Positions 1-6,946 are shown, counted from the first letter of the stretch. The stretch is DNA of 9,320 nt from Burkholderia sp. (GCF_018375725.1 NZ_JAHACR010000162.1:1-9320); one strand, 5' to 3'. Notes: generated by a model from the sequence alone, not told the origin. Made by a program: numbers and translations.

Positions 1-612
1 GAGACCGCCGCCCGGGAATCCCGCGAGCACGGCGGCATCGCCTGCGAACGTCATGCCGGCCGACACGCGCAGGTTCAGCGGCACCGCGCGGTTGCGGTAG
101 TTCCACTTCTGCTCGCCCGTCTGCGCCGCGAATGCAATGACCTGTCCGTCGATCGTGCGAACGATCACGAGCCCGTTGCCGACGAGCGGCGGCGAGAAGA
201 CCTCGCCCTGCACGGTGGCTTTCCACAGGAGCTTGCCGTCCGGGCCGAGCACGAACACGCCACCCTTGAGCGCGCCGACCGCAGTCAGGTTGCCGTCGCT
301 GCCGACACCGGCCGACAGATCCGAATCCAGCTTGGTACGCCAGACTTGTTCGCCGGTCTTCGCATCGATCTTCTCGACCGAGCCGTTCTCGCCCGCCACG
401 TACACCGCGTCGCCGACCGCGACCGGCGAAAACAGATAGCGTCCGCCCTTGCCGACACTCGCCTTCCAGATCTGTTGCACGTCGAGGACGGGTTTGATCT
501 CGGTCAGCGGCGTCGGCACGCGACGCGCGTCCTTCGACGACGAGCAGGCCGCCAGTGTCAGCACGGCCGCCGCGCAGGCAACGGGCACAGCGTAACGTTT
601 CAGCAAATTCAT
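1..612 (-). CDS. bamB: Outer membrane assembly lipoprotein BamB, N-terminal half (cut by window edge)
   Basis: BamB is the beta-propeller lipoprotein of the BAM complex, which inserts beta-barrel proteins into the outer membrane from its periplasmic face. 204 codons are visible, about half of the family's usual 380-390 residues; the C-terminus lies beyond position 1. The start gives a clear lipoprotein signal: MNLLKRY, a hydrophobic stretch, then the lipobox LAAC with the lipidated cysteine at residue 23. The Ser after it fits outer-membrane sorting. Downstream are PQQ-like propeller repeats: a strand-turn pattern with GDAVYVA, IDAKTGEQVWR and AQTGEQKWNYR. An in-frame TAA lies two codons before the ATG, so the start cannot be further upstream. 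The ribosome-binding site is weak (no clear GGAG), so expression may depend on the upstream gene, 41 bp away. Family membership is from sequence and context; the order yfgM-bamB is conserved. Confidence 0.95.
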   Translation of the reverse strand, partial: MNLLKRYAVPVACAAAVLTLAACSSSKDARRVPTPLTEIKPVLDVQQIWKASVGKGGRYLFSPVAVGDAVYVAGENGSVEKIDAKTGEQVWRTKLDSDLSAGVGSDGNLTAVGALKGGVFVLGPDGKLLWKATVQGEVFSPPLVGNGLVIVRTIDGQVIAFAAQTGEQKWNYRNRAVPLNLRVSAGMTFAGDAAVLAGFPGGGL

Positions 613-653
613 CGATTAGCGAAGCAAAGTTAAGAGGTTGATCGGGCAGCGGC

Positions 654-1283
654 TCAGCCGCCCAGCGCATCCAGCTTGAACTGGACGAGCTGGCGCGCCG
701 ACATGTCTTCCTTCGGCAGGCTGTCCAGCGCCACCTTGTATGCGGCGCGTGCATCGTCCGGCTTGCCCTGCGCGGCGAGCAGATCGCCACGACGGTCAGC
801 CACCAGGCCCTTGAATGCATCGACCGGCTCGCCTGACAACAGCGCAAGGCCCGCGTCGTATGCTTTCTCGTCGAGCAGCAGCGATGCGAGACGCAACTTC
901 GCGATCTGCTTGTACTCGGCGTCCTGCGCGTGATCGGCGGCCCACTGCAGCTGCGCTTTCGCGCCGGCGGTGTCGCCCGCGCCATAGAGCACCTTCGCCG
1001 CCGCCAGTGCGGTCATCTGCGCATAAGGCGTGCGACCGTATTTGTCTTCCATGTCGGCTGCGGCGCGTGCCATCGTCGTCTTGTCGTTCGACGCGGCGGC
1101 CTTCTGCACCTGCTCGTACAGCCCGGCCGCCTGGGCGGCCTGGCGACGCTGCCAGAAATTCCAGCCGTTGAAACCCGCCGCGACGACGAGCGCCGCGAGT
1201 ACGATCCACGTGGCGAGGTTGCCCCAACGGGCCCACCACGCCTTGAGACTTTCAATCGATTCTTGTTCGTCGTGATAACTCAT
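654..1283 (-). CDS. yfgM: YfgM-family TPR membrane protein (SecYEG-associated, periplasmic)
   Basis: 209 residues, matching the usual ~206 of YfgM. In E. coli YfgM is an inner-membrane protein with a periplasmic TPR domain that associates with the Sec translocon and the chaperone PpiD. Here a short, charged cytoplasmic N-terminus (residues 1-20, with a WWARWGN motif) is followed by one membrane helix (about 24-44) and then Arg-rich QRRQ. The rest is helical TPR-like sequence (about 50-205), including YGRTPYAQMTALAAAKVLY and a final helix pair with AYKVAL and QLVQFKLD. The start is supported by AGGAAGGAA about 10 nt upstream of the ATG. It lies 55 bp after hisS and 41 bp before bamB, in the same order as in E. 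coli. Older annotations often call this protein 'tetratricopeptide repeat protein' or hypothetical. The partner interactions are family knowledge, not visible here. Confidence 0.93.
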   Translation of the reverse strand: MSYHDEQESIESLKAWWARWGNLATWIVLAALVVAAGFNGWNFWQRRQAAQAAGLYEQVQKAAASNDKTTMARAAADMEDKYGRTPYAQMTALAAAKVLYGAGDTAGAKAQLQWAADHAQDAEYKQIAKLRLASLLLDEKAYDAGLALLSGEPVDAFKGLVADRRGDLLAAQGKPDDARAAYKVALDSLPKEDMSARQLVQFKLDALGG

Positions 1284-1338
1284 CGGCGAGCGATTCCTTC
1301 CTGTTCAGGCCTTTCTTGTCGAGCCAATCCCGGTGCGA

Positions 1339-2679
1339 TCAGTCGTCGCCGTCATCGGCGGATGCAACCATCGCATTGATTAGGAATTCGGTCAAGTTTT
1401 CGACAGGTACGGTCTGCTGAAGGTTCTTCTCGCCATCCGCGCCGGCGCCACGCAGCGCTTTCACGCCCGCCGTGCCGTTCGCGACCTCTTCTTCGCCGAA
1501 GATCACCGCGAATGACGCGCCGCTCGCATCGGCGCGCTTCATCTGCGACTTGAAGCTCGCCGGCGCGCCGTCGGCGCTGCAGTTGAAAATCACGTCGAGG
1601 CCGGTGTCGCGCAGCCGCTCGGCAACGATGAACGCCTGCTCGCGCGCCGCCTCGCCCTGATGCACGACGTACACGTCGACACCCTCCTGCTCGGGCGCGA
1701 GTTGCGCTTCCTTCAGCAACTCGAGGATGCGCTCGATGCCCATCGCCCAGCCGCACGCGGCGGTCGGCTTGCCGCCGAGCTGCTCGATCAGCGGATCGTA
1801 GCGGCCGCCCGCGGCCACCGTGCCCTGCGCGCCGAGCTTGTCGGTCACCCACTCGAACACGGTCAGGTTGTAGTAGTCGAGACCACGAACCAGACGCGGA
1901 TTGACGGTGAACGGAATGTTGTTCGCCTTCAGGAGACGCTGCAGCCCTTCGAAATGCGCGCGCGACGCGTCGCCGAGGAAGTCGATCAGCTTCGGTGCGT
2001 TCTGCACGATTTCCTGCATCGCAGGGTTCTTCGTGTCGAGCACGCGCAGCGGGTTCGAATAGAGACGGCGTTGCGCATCGGCGTCGAGTGCGTCGACGTG
2101 CTGCTCGAGGTACTTGATCAGCTCGACACGGTGCGCCGCGCGCTCTTCGGCGAGGCCGAGCGAATTGATCTCGAGCTTGATGCCGGTCAGGCCGAGGTCG
2201 TCCCACAGCCGCTGGCACATCATGATGATTTCGGCATCCGCATCCGGGCCCGCGAAGCCCAGCGCCTCGACGCCGACCTGGTGGAACTGCCGGTAGCGGC
2301 CGCGCTGCGGACGCTCGTGACGGAACATCGGCCCGATGTACCACAACCGCTTCGGACCGTCGTACAGCATGTTGTGCTCGATCGCCGCGCGCACGACAGC
2401 CGCGGTGTTCTCCGGACGCATCGTCAGATGCTCGCCGTTCAGCGCGTCGGTGAAGCTGTACATCTCCTTCTCGACGATGTCCGTCACCTCGCCGATGCCA
2501 CGCGTGAAGAGCTGCGTATGCTCGACGATCGGCGTGCGGATGTTCTGGTAGCCGTAGGCGCGCAGCAGCGACTTCACGGTGTCCTCGAAGAACGCCCACA
2601 GGCCGGCATCCTGCGGCAGGATGTCGTTCATGCCCTTCACGCCCGTGAGCTTCTCGATCTTGCGTTTCTGTTCAGTCAT
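1339..2679 (-). CDS. hisS: Histidyl-tRNA synthetase
   Basis: Charges tRNA-His with histidine using ATP in the cytoplasm; a class IIa synthetase that acts as a homodimer. 446 residues, slightly longer than the E. coli enzyme (424). The class II motifs are visible: motif 1 in the region around residues 45-75; motif 2 FRHERPQRGRYRQFHQ at 119-134, with its ATP-binding arginine; the histidine-specific loop LVRGLDYY at 263-270 and AAGGRYDPL at 289-297; and motif 3, GWAMGIERILE, at 310-320. The C-terminal anticodon-binding domain runs from about 334 to the end and finishes in an acidic tail (ADDGDD). The start MTEQKRKIEKLTGVKGMNDILP fits the family. It begins 25 bp after the ispG stop, with only a weak Shine-Dalgarno, so cotranscription and perhaps translational coupling with ispG are likely (inference). 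Confidence 0.98.
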   Translation of the reverse strand: MTEQKRKIEKLTGVKGMNDILPQDAGLWAFFEDTVKSLLRAYGYQNIRTPIVEHTQLFTRGIGEVTDIVEKEMYSFTDALNGEHLTMRPENTAAVVRAAIEHNMLYDGPKRLWYIGPMFRHERPQRGRYRQFHQVGVEALGFAGPDADAEIIMMCQRLWDDLGLTGIKLEINSLGLAEERAAHRVELIKYLEQHVDALDADAQRRLYSNPLRVLDTKNPAMQEIVQNAPKLIDFLGDASRAHFEGLQRLLKANNIPFTVNPRLVRGLDYYNLTVFEWVTDKLGAQGTVAAGGRYDPLIEQLGGKPTAACGWAMGIERILELLKEAQLAPEQEGVDVYVVHQGEAAREQAFIVAERLRDTGLDVIFNCSADGAPASFKSQMKRADASGASFAVIFGEEEVANGTAGVKALRGAGADGEKNLQQTVPVENLTEFLINAMVASADDGDD

Positions 2680-2704
2680 CGATGTTTCTGTTGACGGATT
2701 GAGT

Positions 2705-4015
2705 TCAGGCCGCGGTGCGGCCGTAAGTGCGTTCGACGTAGTCGCTGACGATCTGCTGGAATTCCTCGGCGATACGTTCGCCGCGCAGCGTCTTGACCTT
2801 CTCGCCGTCGATGAAGACGGGAGCGGCCGGATTCTCGCCCGAGCCCGGCAGGCTGATGCCGATGTTCGCGTGCTTCGATTCGCCCGGGCCGTTGACGATG
2901 CAGCCCATCACCGCGACGTTCATCGTCTCGACGCCCGGATATTGCTCGCGCCAGACCGGCATCTGCTCGCGCAGGTACGTCTGGATCTGCATCGCGAGCT
3001 CCTGGAACAGCGTGCTCGTCGTACGGCCGCAACCCGGGCACGCCACCACCATCGGCGCGAACGAGCGCAGACCCATCGTCTGCAGGATTTCCTGGCCGAC
3101 GATCACCTCGCCGGTGCGCGACGCGCCCGGCTCCGGCGTCAGCGAGATACGGATCGTGTCGCCGATCCCCTGTTGCAGCAGCACGCCGAGCGCGGCCGTC
3201 GAAGCGACGATGCCCTTCGAGCCCATGCCCGCCTCGGTCAGCCCGAGGTGCAGCGCGAAGCCGCAGCGGCGCGCCAGCTCGCGATACACCGCGATCAGGT
3301 CCTGCACGCCGCTCACCTTGCACGACAGCACGATGCGGTCGCGGCCGAGACCCAGCTCGACTGCGCGCTCGGCGGAACCGATCGCCGACTGGATCAGCGC
3401 CTCGTACATCACGCTTTGCGATTCCCACGGCACGGCGCGCGCGGCATTTTCGTCCATCATGCGTGCGAGCAGATCCTGGTCGAGGCTGCCCCAGTTCACG
3501 CCGATACGCACCGGCTTGTCGAACTTGATCGCCGCCTCGATCATCTGCGCGAACTGCGTGTCGCGCTTCGCGCCCTGGCCGACGTTGCCCGGATTGATCA
3601 GGTATTTCGACAGCGCTTCCGCGCAACCGGGATAGTCGCGCAGCAGCAGATGGCCGTTGTAATGGAAATCACCGACGAGCGGGACCGTGACGCCCATGCG
3701 GTCGAGCTGTTCGCGAATCGACGGCACGGCGGCCGCGGCTTCGGGCGTGTTGACCGTGATGCGCACCAGCTCGGAACCGGCGTTCGCCAGCTCCTTGATC
3801 TGGATCGCGGTACCGATCGCGTCGGCCGTGTCCGTGTTCGTCATCGACTGCACGCGCACCGGCGCATCGCCGCCGATCGTCACGAGCTGCCCGCCCCAAC
3901 GGACATTCACCGCATGTGACACGCGCCGCGGCGCATGCCCGCCGAATACCGGCTCGGTTGAACAAATCTGGCTATTGCGTGGGGATTGAGCTTCGGATTG
4001 CATCGATAGATCCAT
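2705..4015 (-). CDS. ispG: 4-hydroxy-3-methylbut-2-enyl diphosphate synthase IspG (GcpE)
   Basis: Penultimate step of the MEP isoprenoid pathway: reductive ring-opening of methylerythritol cyclodiphosphate to HMBPP, using a [4Fe-4S] cluster and, in many bacteria, flavodoxin as electron donor. 436 residues, longer than E. coli IspG (372), as is usual for betaproteobacteria. The N-terminal TIM-barrel part (about 40-310) contains VQSMTNTDT and IGVNWGSLDQ. The C-terminal part holds the cluster ligands C326 and C329 (ACPGCGR) and C372 (GCIVNGPGES), with E379 as the expected fourth ligand. C329 to C372 spans 43 residues, against 32 in E. coli, so there is an insertion here. An in-frame TAA directly precedes the first ATG, fixing the upstream limit; a second ATG at codon 5 (4003) is an alternative start. 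The first 35 residues are poorly conserved. It lies 99 bp after rodZ, behind a structured spacer. Confidence 0.97.
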   Translation of the reverse strand: MDLSMQSEAQSPRNSQICSTEPVFGGHAPRRVSHAVNVRWGGQLVTIGGDAPVRVQSMTNTDTADAIGTAIQIKELANAGSELVRITVNTPEAAAAVPSIREQLDRMGVTVPLVGDFHYNGHLLLRDYPGCAEALSKYLINPGNVGQGAKRDTQFAQMIEAAIKFDKPVRIGVNWGSLDQDLLARMMDENAARAVPWESQSVMYEALIQSAIGSAERAVELGLGRDRIVLSCKVSGVQDLIAVYRELARRCGFALHLGLTEAGMGSKGIVASTAALGVLLQQGIGDTIRISLTPEPGASRTGEVIVGQEILQTMGLRSFAPMVVACPGCGRTTSTLFQELAMQIQTYLREQMPVWREQYPGVETMNVAVMGCIVNGPGESKHANIGISLPGSGENPAAPVFIDGEKVKTLRGERIAEEFQQIVSDYVERTYGRTAA

Positions 4016-4024
4016 TTACGCGGA

Positions 4025-4040
4025 ATGCGCCGCGGCGCAT
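4025..4040. repeat. 16-bp perfect palindrome just upstream of ispG
   Basis: ATGCGCCGCGGCGCAT reads identically on both strands. It ends 10 bp before the ispG start codon (4015), so as RNA it would sit at the ribosome-loading region; as DNA it could be an operator for a dimeric regulator. Fourteen of its bases (4027-4040) recur exactly at 3923-3936 inside ispG. The palindrome is seen directly; any function is inferred. Confidence 0.6.
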
Positions 4041-4049
4041 GAATTGAAA

Positions 4050-4110
4050 AAGCGCCACACCCTGAGATCCGTTGACGTCAATGCGTCAACCGACCCTCGT
4101 TGCGGCGCTT
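4050..4110 (-). terminator. Possible weak terminator or attenuator between rodZ and ispG
   Basis: Read on the minus strand, starting 4 nt after the rodZ stop codon, AAGCGCC (4110-4104) can pair with GGCGCTT (4056-4050), which runs into five T's. Between the arms lies a second stem, GTTGACG/CGTCAAC (4090-4071), with a 6-nt loop. The outer stem is only 7 bp with a loop of almost 50 nt, so it is not a classical terminator. Partial termination or pausing ahead of ispG is possible. No matching -10 follows the TTGACG boxes here, so a promoter is not supported. Confidence 0.3.
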
Positions 4111-4114
4111 GCCG

Positions 4115-5116
4115 TCAGGGCAACGTGAACCGCGCCACGTTCCCCCGCGCTGTCGAATATTTTGCCGGATCGACGGACTTTCCGTCGAACGCGACCGAGT
4201 CGAGGCCCGCCTTGTTGCCGATCGTAACCTTGAGCGGCGCGTCGCCCGCGACCTGTTTCGTCTCGCCGGCCCGCACCAGCGACGAGAACAGCTCCTTGCC
4301 GTTCTTGTCGCGCACGCTGAACCAGCAGTCCTGCTTGACCTTCAGTTCGACCACCGACTGGCCGGCCGCCACCGCGATGCTGGCCGGTTGTGCAGCCGAC
4401 GCGGCCGGAACCACCGCCGCTGCCGCACTTGCCACCGCCGCGGGCTGGGAAACCGGCGCGACCGCCGCCACGACCTGCGAGGCCGGCGCCGGCATTGCCG
4501 GCACGTTCGACGCAGGTCCCTGGCTTGCCGCAACCGCGGCCACGCTGGACGCGCCAGCCTCTTCGACCGTCGGCGCCGATGCCAATTGTGCCGCGGATGC
4601 ACCTTGCGCAGCGCCGCCCTTGAAGCGTGCCAGCCAGCCCGACGAGTCGCCGCCGGTGTGCCACATCGCCGCGGCGATCACCACGGCGACGGCAGCCGCC
4701 GTACCCCACAGCCACGGCCGGTGCCGCGATGTGCCGCCGAGCGGGATCGACACCCGCCCTCGCGGCAGATCCGACCCCGATGATGCCGGCAAGGACAGAT
4801 CCACTTCCGGCGCGCCACGCTCGCGACGCAAGGCCTGTGCGAACGGCTCGGGATCGACCCCGAGCATCTTCGCGTAGCTGCGCACGACCCCAAGCGCGAA
4901 CGTCACGCCGGGCAAGTGACTGATATCGCCTGCCTCGAGCGCCCGCAGCTTTTGCGGCGCCACCTTGAGCCGTGCCGACACGTCGTCGACCGTCCAGCCC
5001 TTCGCCTCCCGAAGCTGTGCCAGGCGCCCCCCCACGGCCACCAACGATTCCAGTCCAGCCGTTGCCGGTTTTCCGGCATTCGTATCTGCGCCATTTGACG
5101 GCTGCGGCTCACTCAT
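4115..5116 (-). CDS. rodZ: RodZ-like cell-shape protein (cytoplasmic HTH, single TM, periplasmic domain)
   Basis: RodZ links the MreB cytoskeleton to the elongasome and is needed for rod shape in E. coli. 333 residues, close to the E. coli protein (337). Domains: a non-conserved N-terminus (1-28); a cytoplasmic Xre-like helix-turn-helix (about 30-95, with LAQLREAKGWTVDDVSARLK and LRALEAGDISHLPG), which in the family binds MreB rather than DNA; a basic juxtamembrane stretch (RHRPW); one membrane helix (about 135-152); an Ala/Pro/Val-rich periplasmic linker (about 168-250); and a beta-rich RodZ C-terminal domain (about 253-331, with ELKVKQDCWFSVRD and LKVTIGN). A good ribosome-binding site (GAGGA, 5 nt before the ATG) supports the start. 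Its place between rlmN and ispG is the conserved rodZ position. Whether this protein governs shape in this organism is inferred from the family. Confidence 0.92.
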   Translation of the reverse strand: MSEPQPSNGADTNAGKPATAGLESLVAVGGRLAQLREAKGWTVDDVSARLKVAPQKLRALEAGDISHLPGVTFALGVVRSYAKMLGVDPEPFAQALRRERGAPEVDLSLPASSGSDLPRGRVSIPLGGTSRHRPWLWGTAAAVAVVIAAAMWHTGGDSSGWLARFKGGAAQGASAAQLASAPTVEEAGASSVAAVAASQGPASNVPAMPAPASQVVAAVAPVSQPAAVASAAAAVVPAASAAQPASIAVAAGQSVVELKVKQDCWFSVRDKNGKELFSSLVRAGETKQVAGDAPLKVTIGNKAGLDSVAFDGKSVDPAKYSTARGNVARFTLP

Positions 5117-5268
5117 CCTTGTCCTCGCGTCGATTCTTCTTCACTGGCGGGCACAACCGGCGCTTGCCGGCCGGCACCCCGTAACCGTCCATACCAGGCG
5201 CGGCGCACCATGCGCCGCTGCCGATCGCTATTCGCTTGTTTGACTGCCTGAAGTTTCGGGCATCCCCG
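5117..5268. other. rlmN-rodZ spacer with two inverted repeats; usual place of pilF/pilW
   Basis: This 152-bp gap has no convincing gene. It contains a 12-bp perfect palindrome (5165-5176) and an 8-bp stem with a 3-nt loop (5200-5218). On the minus strand a 14-codon ORF (5272-5228) begins with an ATG that overlaps the rlmN stop (ATGA arrangement) and ends in TAG; its preceding sequence is only weakly Shine-Dalgarno-like. I could not recognise a promoter for rodZ here: no -35/-10 pair with sensible spacing stands out. rodZ is therefore probably read through from rlmN. Confidence 0.6.
5200..5218 (-). repeat. GC-rich hairpin in the rodZ leader
   Basis: GCGGCGCA and TGCGCCGC form a perfect 8-bp stem around a 3-nt loop, about 84 bp upstream of the rodZ start. 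No T tract follows on either strand, so this is not a standard intrinsic terminator. The arm ATGCGCCGC (5210-5218) is also present at 4025-4033, upstream of ispG. It could be a transcript-stabilising or pausing hairpin, or a protein-binding site; nothing here decides this. Confidence 0.55.
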
Positions 5269-6408
5269 TCATACCGCCCGAACTTCGATGATTTTTCCTG
5301 CTGCGCCCGTGCGCTCCGCCAGACGCGTGCGATCCTTCACCGCACCGGCCAGTTGGCCGCACGCAGCGTCGATGTCGTCGCCGCGCGTCTTGCGCACCGT
5401 CGTGACGACGCCCGCGTCGATGAGCACCTGCGCAAAACGCTTGATCTGCTCCGGCTTCGACCGGATCAACCCCGACTCGGGGAACGGATTGAACGGAATC
5501 AGATTGAACTTGCACGGCACGTCGCGCGTAACCGCCAGCAGTTCGCGCGCATGCGCTTCGGTGTCGTTGACGCCGTCGAGCATGCAGTATTCGAAAGTGA
5601 TGAAGTCGCGCGGCGCGACCTTCAGGTAGCGCTGGCATGCCGCCATCAGCTCGCGAAGCGGATGCTTCTTGTTGAGCGGCACCAGCATGTCGCGCAGCGC
5701 ATCGTTCGGCGCGTGCAGCGAGACGGCCAGCGCCACCGGCAATTCCTCGCCGAGCCGATCCATCATCGGCACCACGCCGGACGTCGACAGCGTGACCCGG
5801 CGGCGCGACAACCCGTACGCGTTGTCGTCGAGCATCAACCGCATTGCGGGCACGACTGCGCTGTAATTCAGAAGCGGCTCGCCCATGCCCATCATCACCA
5901 CGTTGGTGATCACCCGTTCGGCCTTGCCGTTCGGGCCGGGCGCGCGACCGAGCGAGGCGCGCAATGCAAATTCGGCCATGCGCAGCTGACCGATGATTTC
6001 AGCAGTCGACAGATTGCGGGAGAAACCCTGCTTACCCGTCGAGCAGAAGCGGCAATTTACCGCACATCCGGCCTGCGACGACACGCACAGCGTGCCGCGC
6101 GTCTCTTCCGGGATGAAGACGGTTTCGACCGCGTTGCCGTTTCCGACGTCGATCAGCCACTTGCGCGTGCCGTCCCCGGAAACGTGATCGCTGACGATAT
6201 CCGGCATCGCGATCGTCGCGCGCCCCTTGAGTTTTTCCCTCAAGGATTTCGCGAGATCGGTCATGCCGTCGAAATCGCCAGCGTTGTACTGATGGATCCA
6301 GCGCTGCAATTGCTTGGCGCGGAACGGCTTCTCGCCAAGGCTGCCGCAGTACGCGACAAGGCCCTCGGCATCGAAGTCGAGAAGATTGACGGAAGTTTCG
6401 CTCGTCAT
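5269..6408 (-). CDS. rlmN: Dual-specificity RNA methyltransferase RlmN (23S rRNA A2503 / tRNA A37)
   Basis: Radical-SAM enzyme that adds a C2 methyl group to A2503 of 23S rRNA and to A37 of some tRNAs through a methyl-cysteine intermediate. 379 residues (E. coli 384). The cluster motif CX3CX2C is CAVNCRFC, with C115, C119 and C122. C108, seven residues before the motif, and C350 (DAACGQ) match the E. coli catalytic cysteines C118 and C355 in position. GMGEP (175-178 region) is the SAM-binding GxGEP-type motif, followed by LSTSG and SLHAPND. The N-terminal accessory domain has KPFRAKQLQRWIHQ, typical of the family. AGGA lies 4 nt before the ATG. The gene is 57 bp after ndk. All catalytic residues are present, so it should be active. 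Cfr, the A2503 C8-methylating paralogue, is much less likely given the chromosomal context and full RlmN N-domain. Confidence 0.98.
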   Translation of the reverse strand: MTSETSVNLLDFDAEGLVAYCGSLGEKPFRAKQLQRWIHQYNAGDFDGMTDLAKSLREKLKGRATIAMPDIVSDHVSGDGTRKWLIDVGNGNAVETVFIPEETRGTLCVSSQAGCAVNCRFCSTGKQGFSRNLSTAEIIGQLRMAEFALRASLGRAPGPNGKAERVITNVVMMGMGEPLLNYSAVVPAMRLMLDDNAYGLSRRRVTLSTSGVVPMMDRLGEELPVALAVSLHAPNDALRDMLVPLNKKHPLRELMAACQRYLKVAPRDFITFEYCMLDGVNDTEAHARELLAVTRDVPCKFNLIPFNPFPESGLIRSKPEQIKRFAQVLIDAGVVTTVRKTRGDDIDAACGQLAGAVKDRTRLAERTGAAGKIIEVRAV

Positions 6409-6465
6409 GGTGTCCTGCCTTGCCGCGTGCGCTGAATCCTGCCTGCCTGAATTGTCAGCCAGTGC

Positions 6466-6891
6466 TTAACGCGAGTAAACGTTCATTCCCGGGAAGAAGA
6501 ACGCCACTTCGACGCTCGCCGTTTCCGGCGCGTCCGAGCCGTGCACCGCATTCGCGTCGATGCTGTCGGCGAAGTCCGCGCGGATCGTGCCCTTCTCCGC
6601 CTTCTTCGGATCCGTCGCGCCCATCAGGTCGCGGTTTTTCAGGATCGCGTTCTCGCCTTCCAGAACCTGGATCATCACCGGACCCGAGATCATGAACTCG
6701 ACGAGATCCTTGAAGAACGGACGCTCTGCGTGAACTGCGTAGAACTTCTCCGCCTCAGCGCGCGACAGGTGCGCCATGCGCGCTGCGATGATCTTCAGGC
6801 CAGCGCCTTCGAAACGGCTGTAGATCTGGCCGATCACGTTCTTTGCCACCGCATCCGGCTTGATGATCGACAGGGTGCGCTCGATTGCCAT
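6466..6891 (-). CDS. ndk: Nucleoside diphosphate kinase
   Basis: Transfers the gamma-phosphate of ATP to nucleoside diphosphates by a phospho-histidine ping-pong mechanism, balancing NTP and dNTP pools in the cytoplasm. 141 residues, the normal bacterial length. The N-terminal ERTLSIIKPDAV carries the conserved lysine K11. The active-site signature NAVHGSD places the catalytic histidine at residue 117, the standard position. ERPFF (56-60) and MGATDPKKAEKGTIR (90-104) are also family-conserved, including the nucleotide-binding arginines. GGAG lies 5 nt upstream of the ATG in an AT-rich leader. A likely promoter lies about 45 bp upstream, making ndk the first gene of the long minus-strand series ndk-rlmN-rodZ-ispG-hisS-yfgM-bamB. 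Confidence 0.99.
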   Translation of the reverse strand: MAIERTLSIIKPDAVAKNVIGQIYSRFEGAGLKIIAARMAHLSRAEAEKFYAVHAERPFFKDLVEFMISGPVMIQVLEGENAILKNRDLMGATDPKKAEKGTIRADFADSIDANAVHGSDAPETASVEVAFFFPGMNVYSR

Positions 6892-6937
6892 AAAAACTCC
6901 AAAAAATTAAGACGTTACAGACCCAAATGAATCCACT

Positions 6938-6946
6938 ATTGTAGCA
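6938..6946 (-). promoter_or_regulatory. Extended -10 promoter candidate for ndk
   Basis: On the minus strand the sequence reads TGC followed by TACAAT, five of six matches to the sigma-70 -10 box with the TGn extension. The expected -35 region (around 6961-6967, TCGCAA or CGCAAT) is poor, which fits an extended -10 promoter. Transcription would start near 6931, giving a leader of about 40 nt before the ndk ATG at 6891. It may drive the whole ndk-to-bamB series. Confidence 0.55.

Noticed and set aside
1660..2694. 344-codon plus-strand open frame opposite hisS
   Set aside because: Mirror frame of hisS with skewed composition, no ribosome-binding site and no recognisable motif.
2579..3919. 446-codon plus-strand open frame opposite ispG and the hisS start
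   Set aside because: Rich in Arg, His, Asp and Ala with no domain pattern; it is the complement of strongly conserved IspG/HisS coding sequence. Long antisense frames are expected at this G+C content. Its length equalling that of HisS is coincidence.
4071..4090. TTGACG boxes as a -35 for an ispG promoter
   Set aside because: On the minus strand two TTGACG words occur, but 16-18 bp downstream there is no -10-like hexamer for either.
4342..4623. Low-complexity Ala/Pro region in rodZ as a possible repeat or inserted segment
   Set aside because: It reads as a continuous periplasmic linker between the membrane helix and the C-terminal domain, which is normal for RodZ; no tandem DNA repeat unit is evident.
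5236..6435. 399-codon plus-strand open frame opposite rlmN
   Set aside because: Covers nearly all of rlmN in antisense; His/Arg-rich and featureless, while the minus strand has every RlmN catalytic residue.
6409..6465. CTGACA in the ndk-rlmN gap as a -35 box for rlmN
   Set aside because: At 17 bp the downstream hexamer is TCAGCG, nothing like a -10 box; the short CCTG repeats here look incidental.
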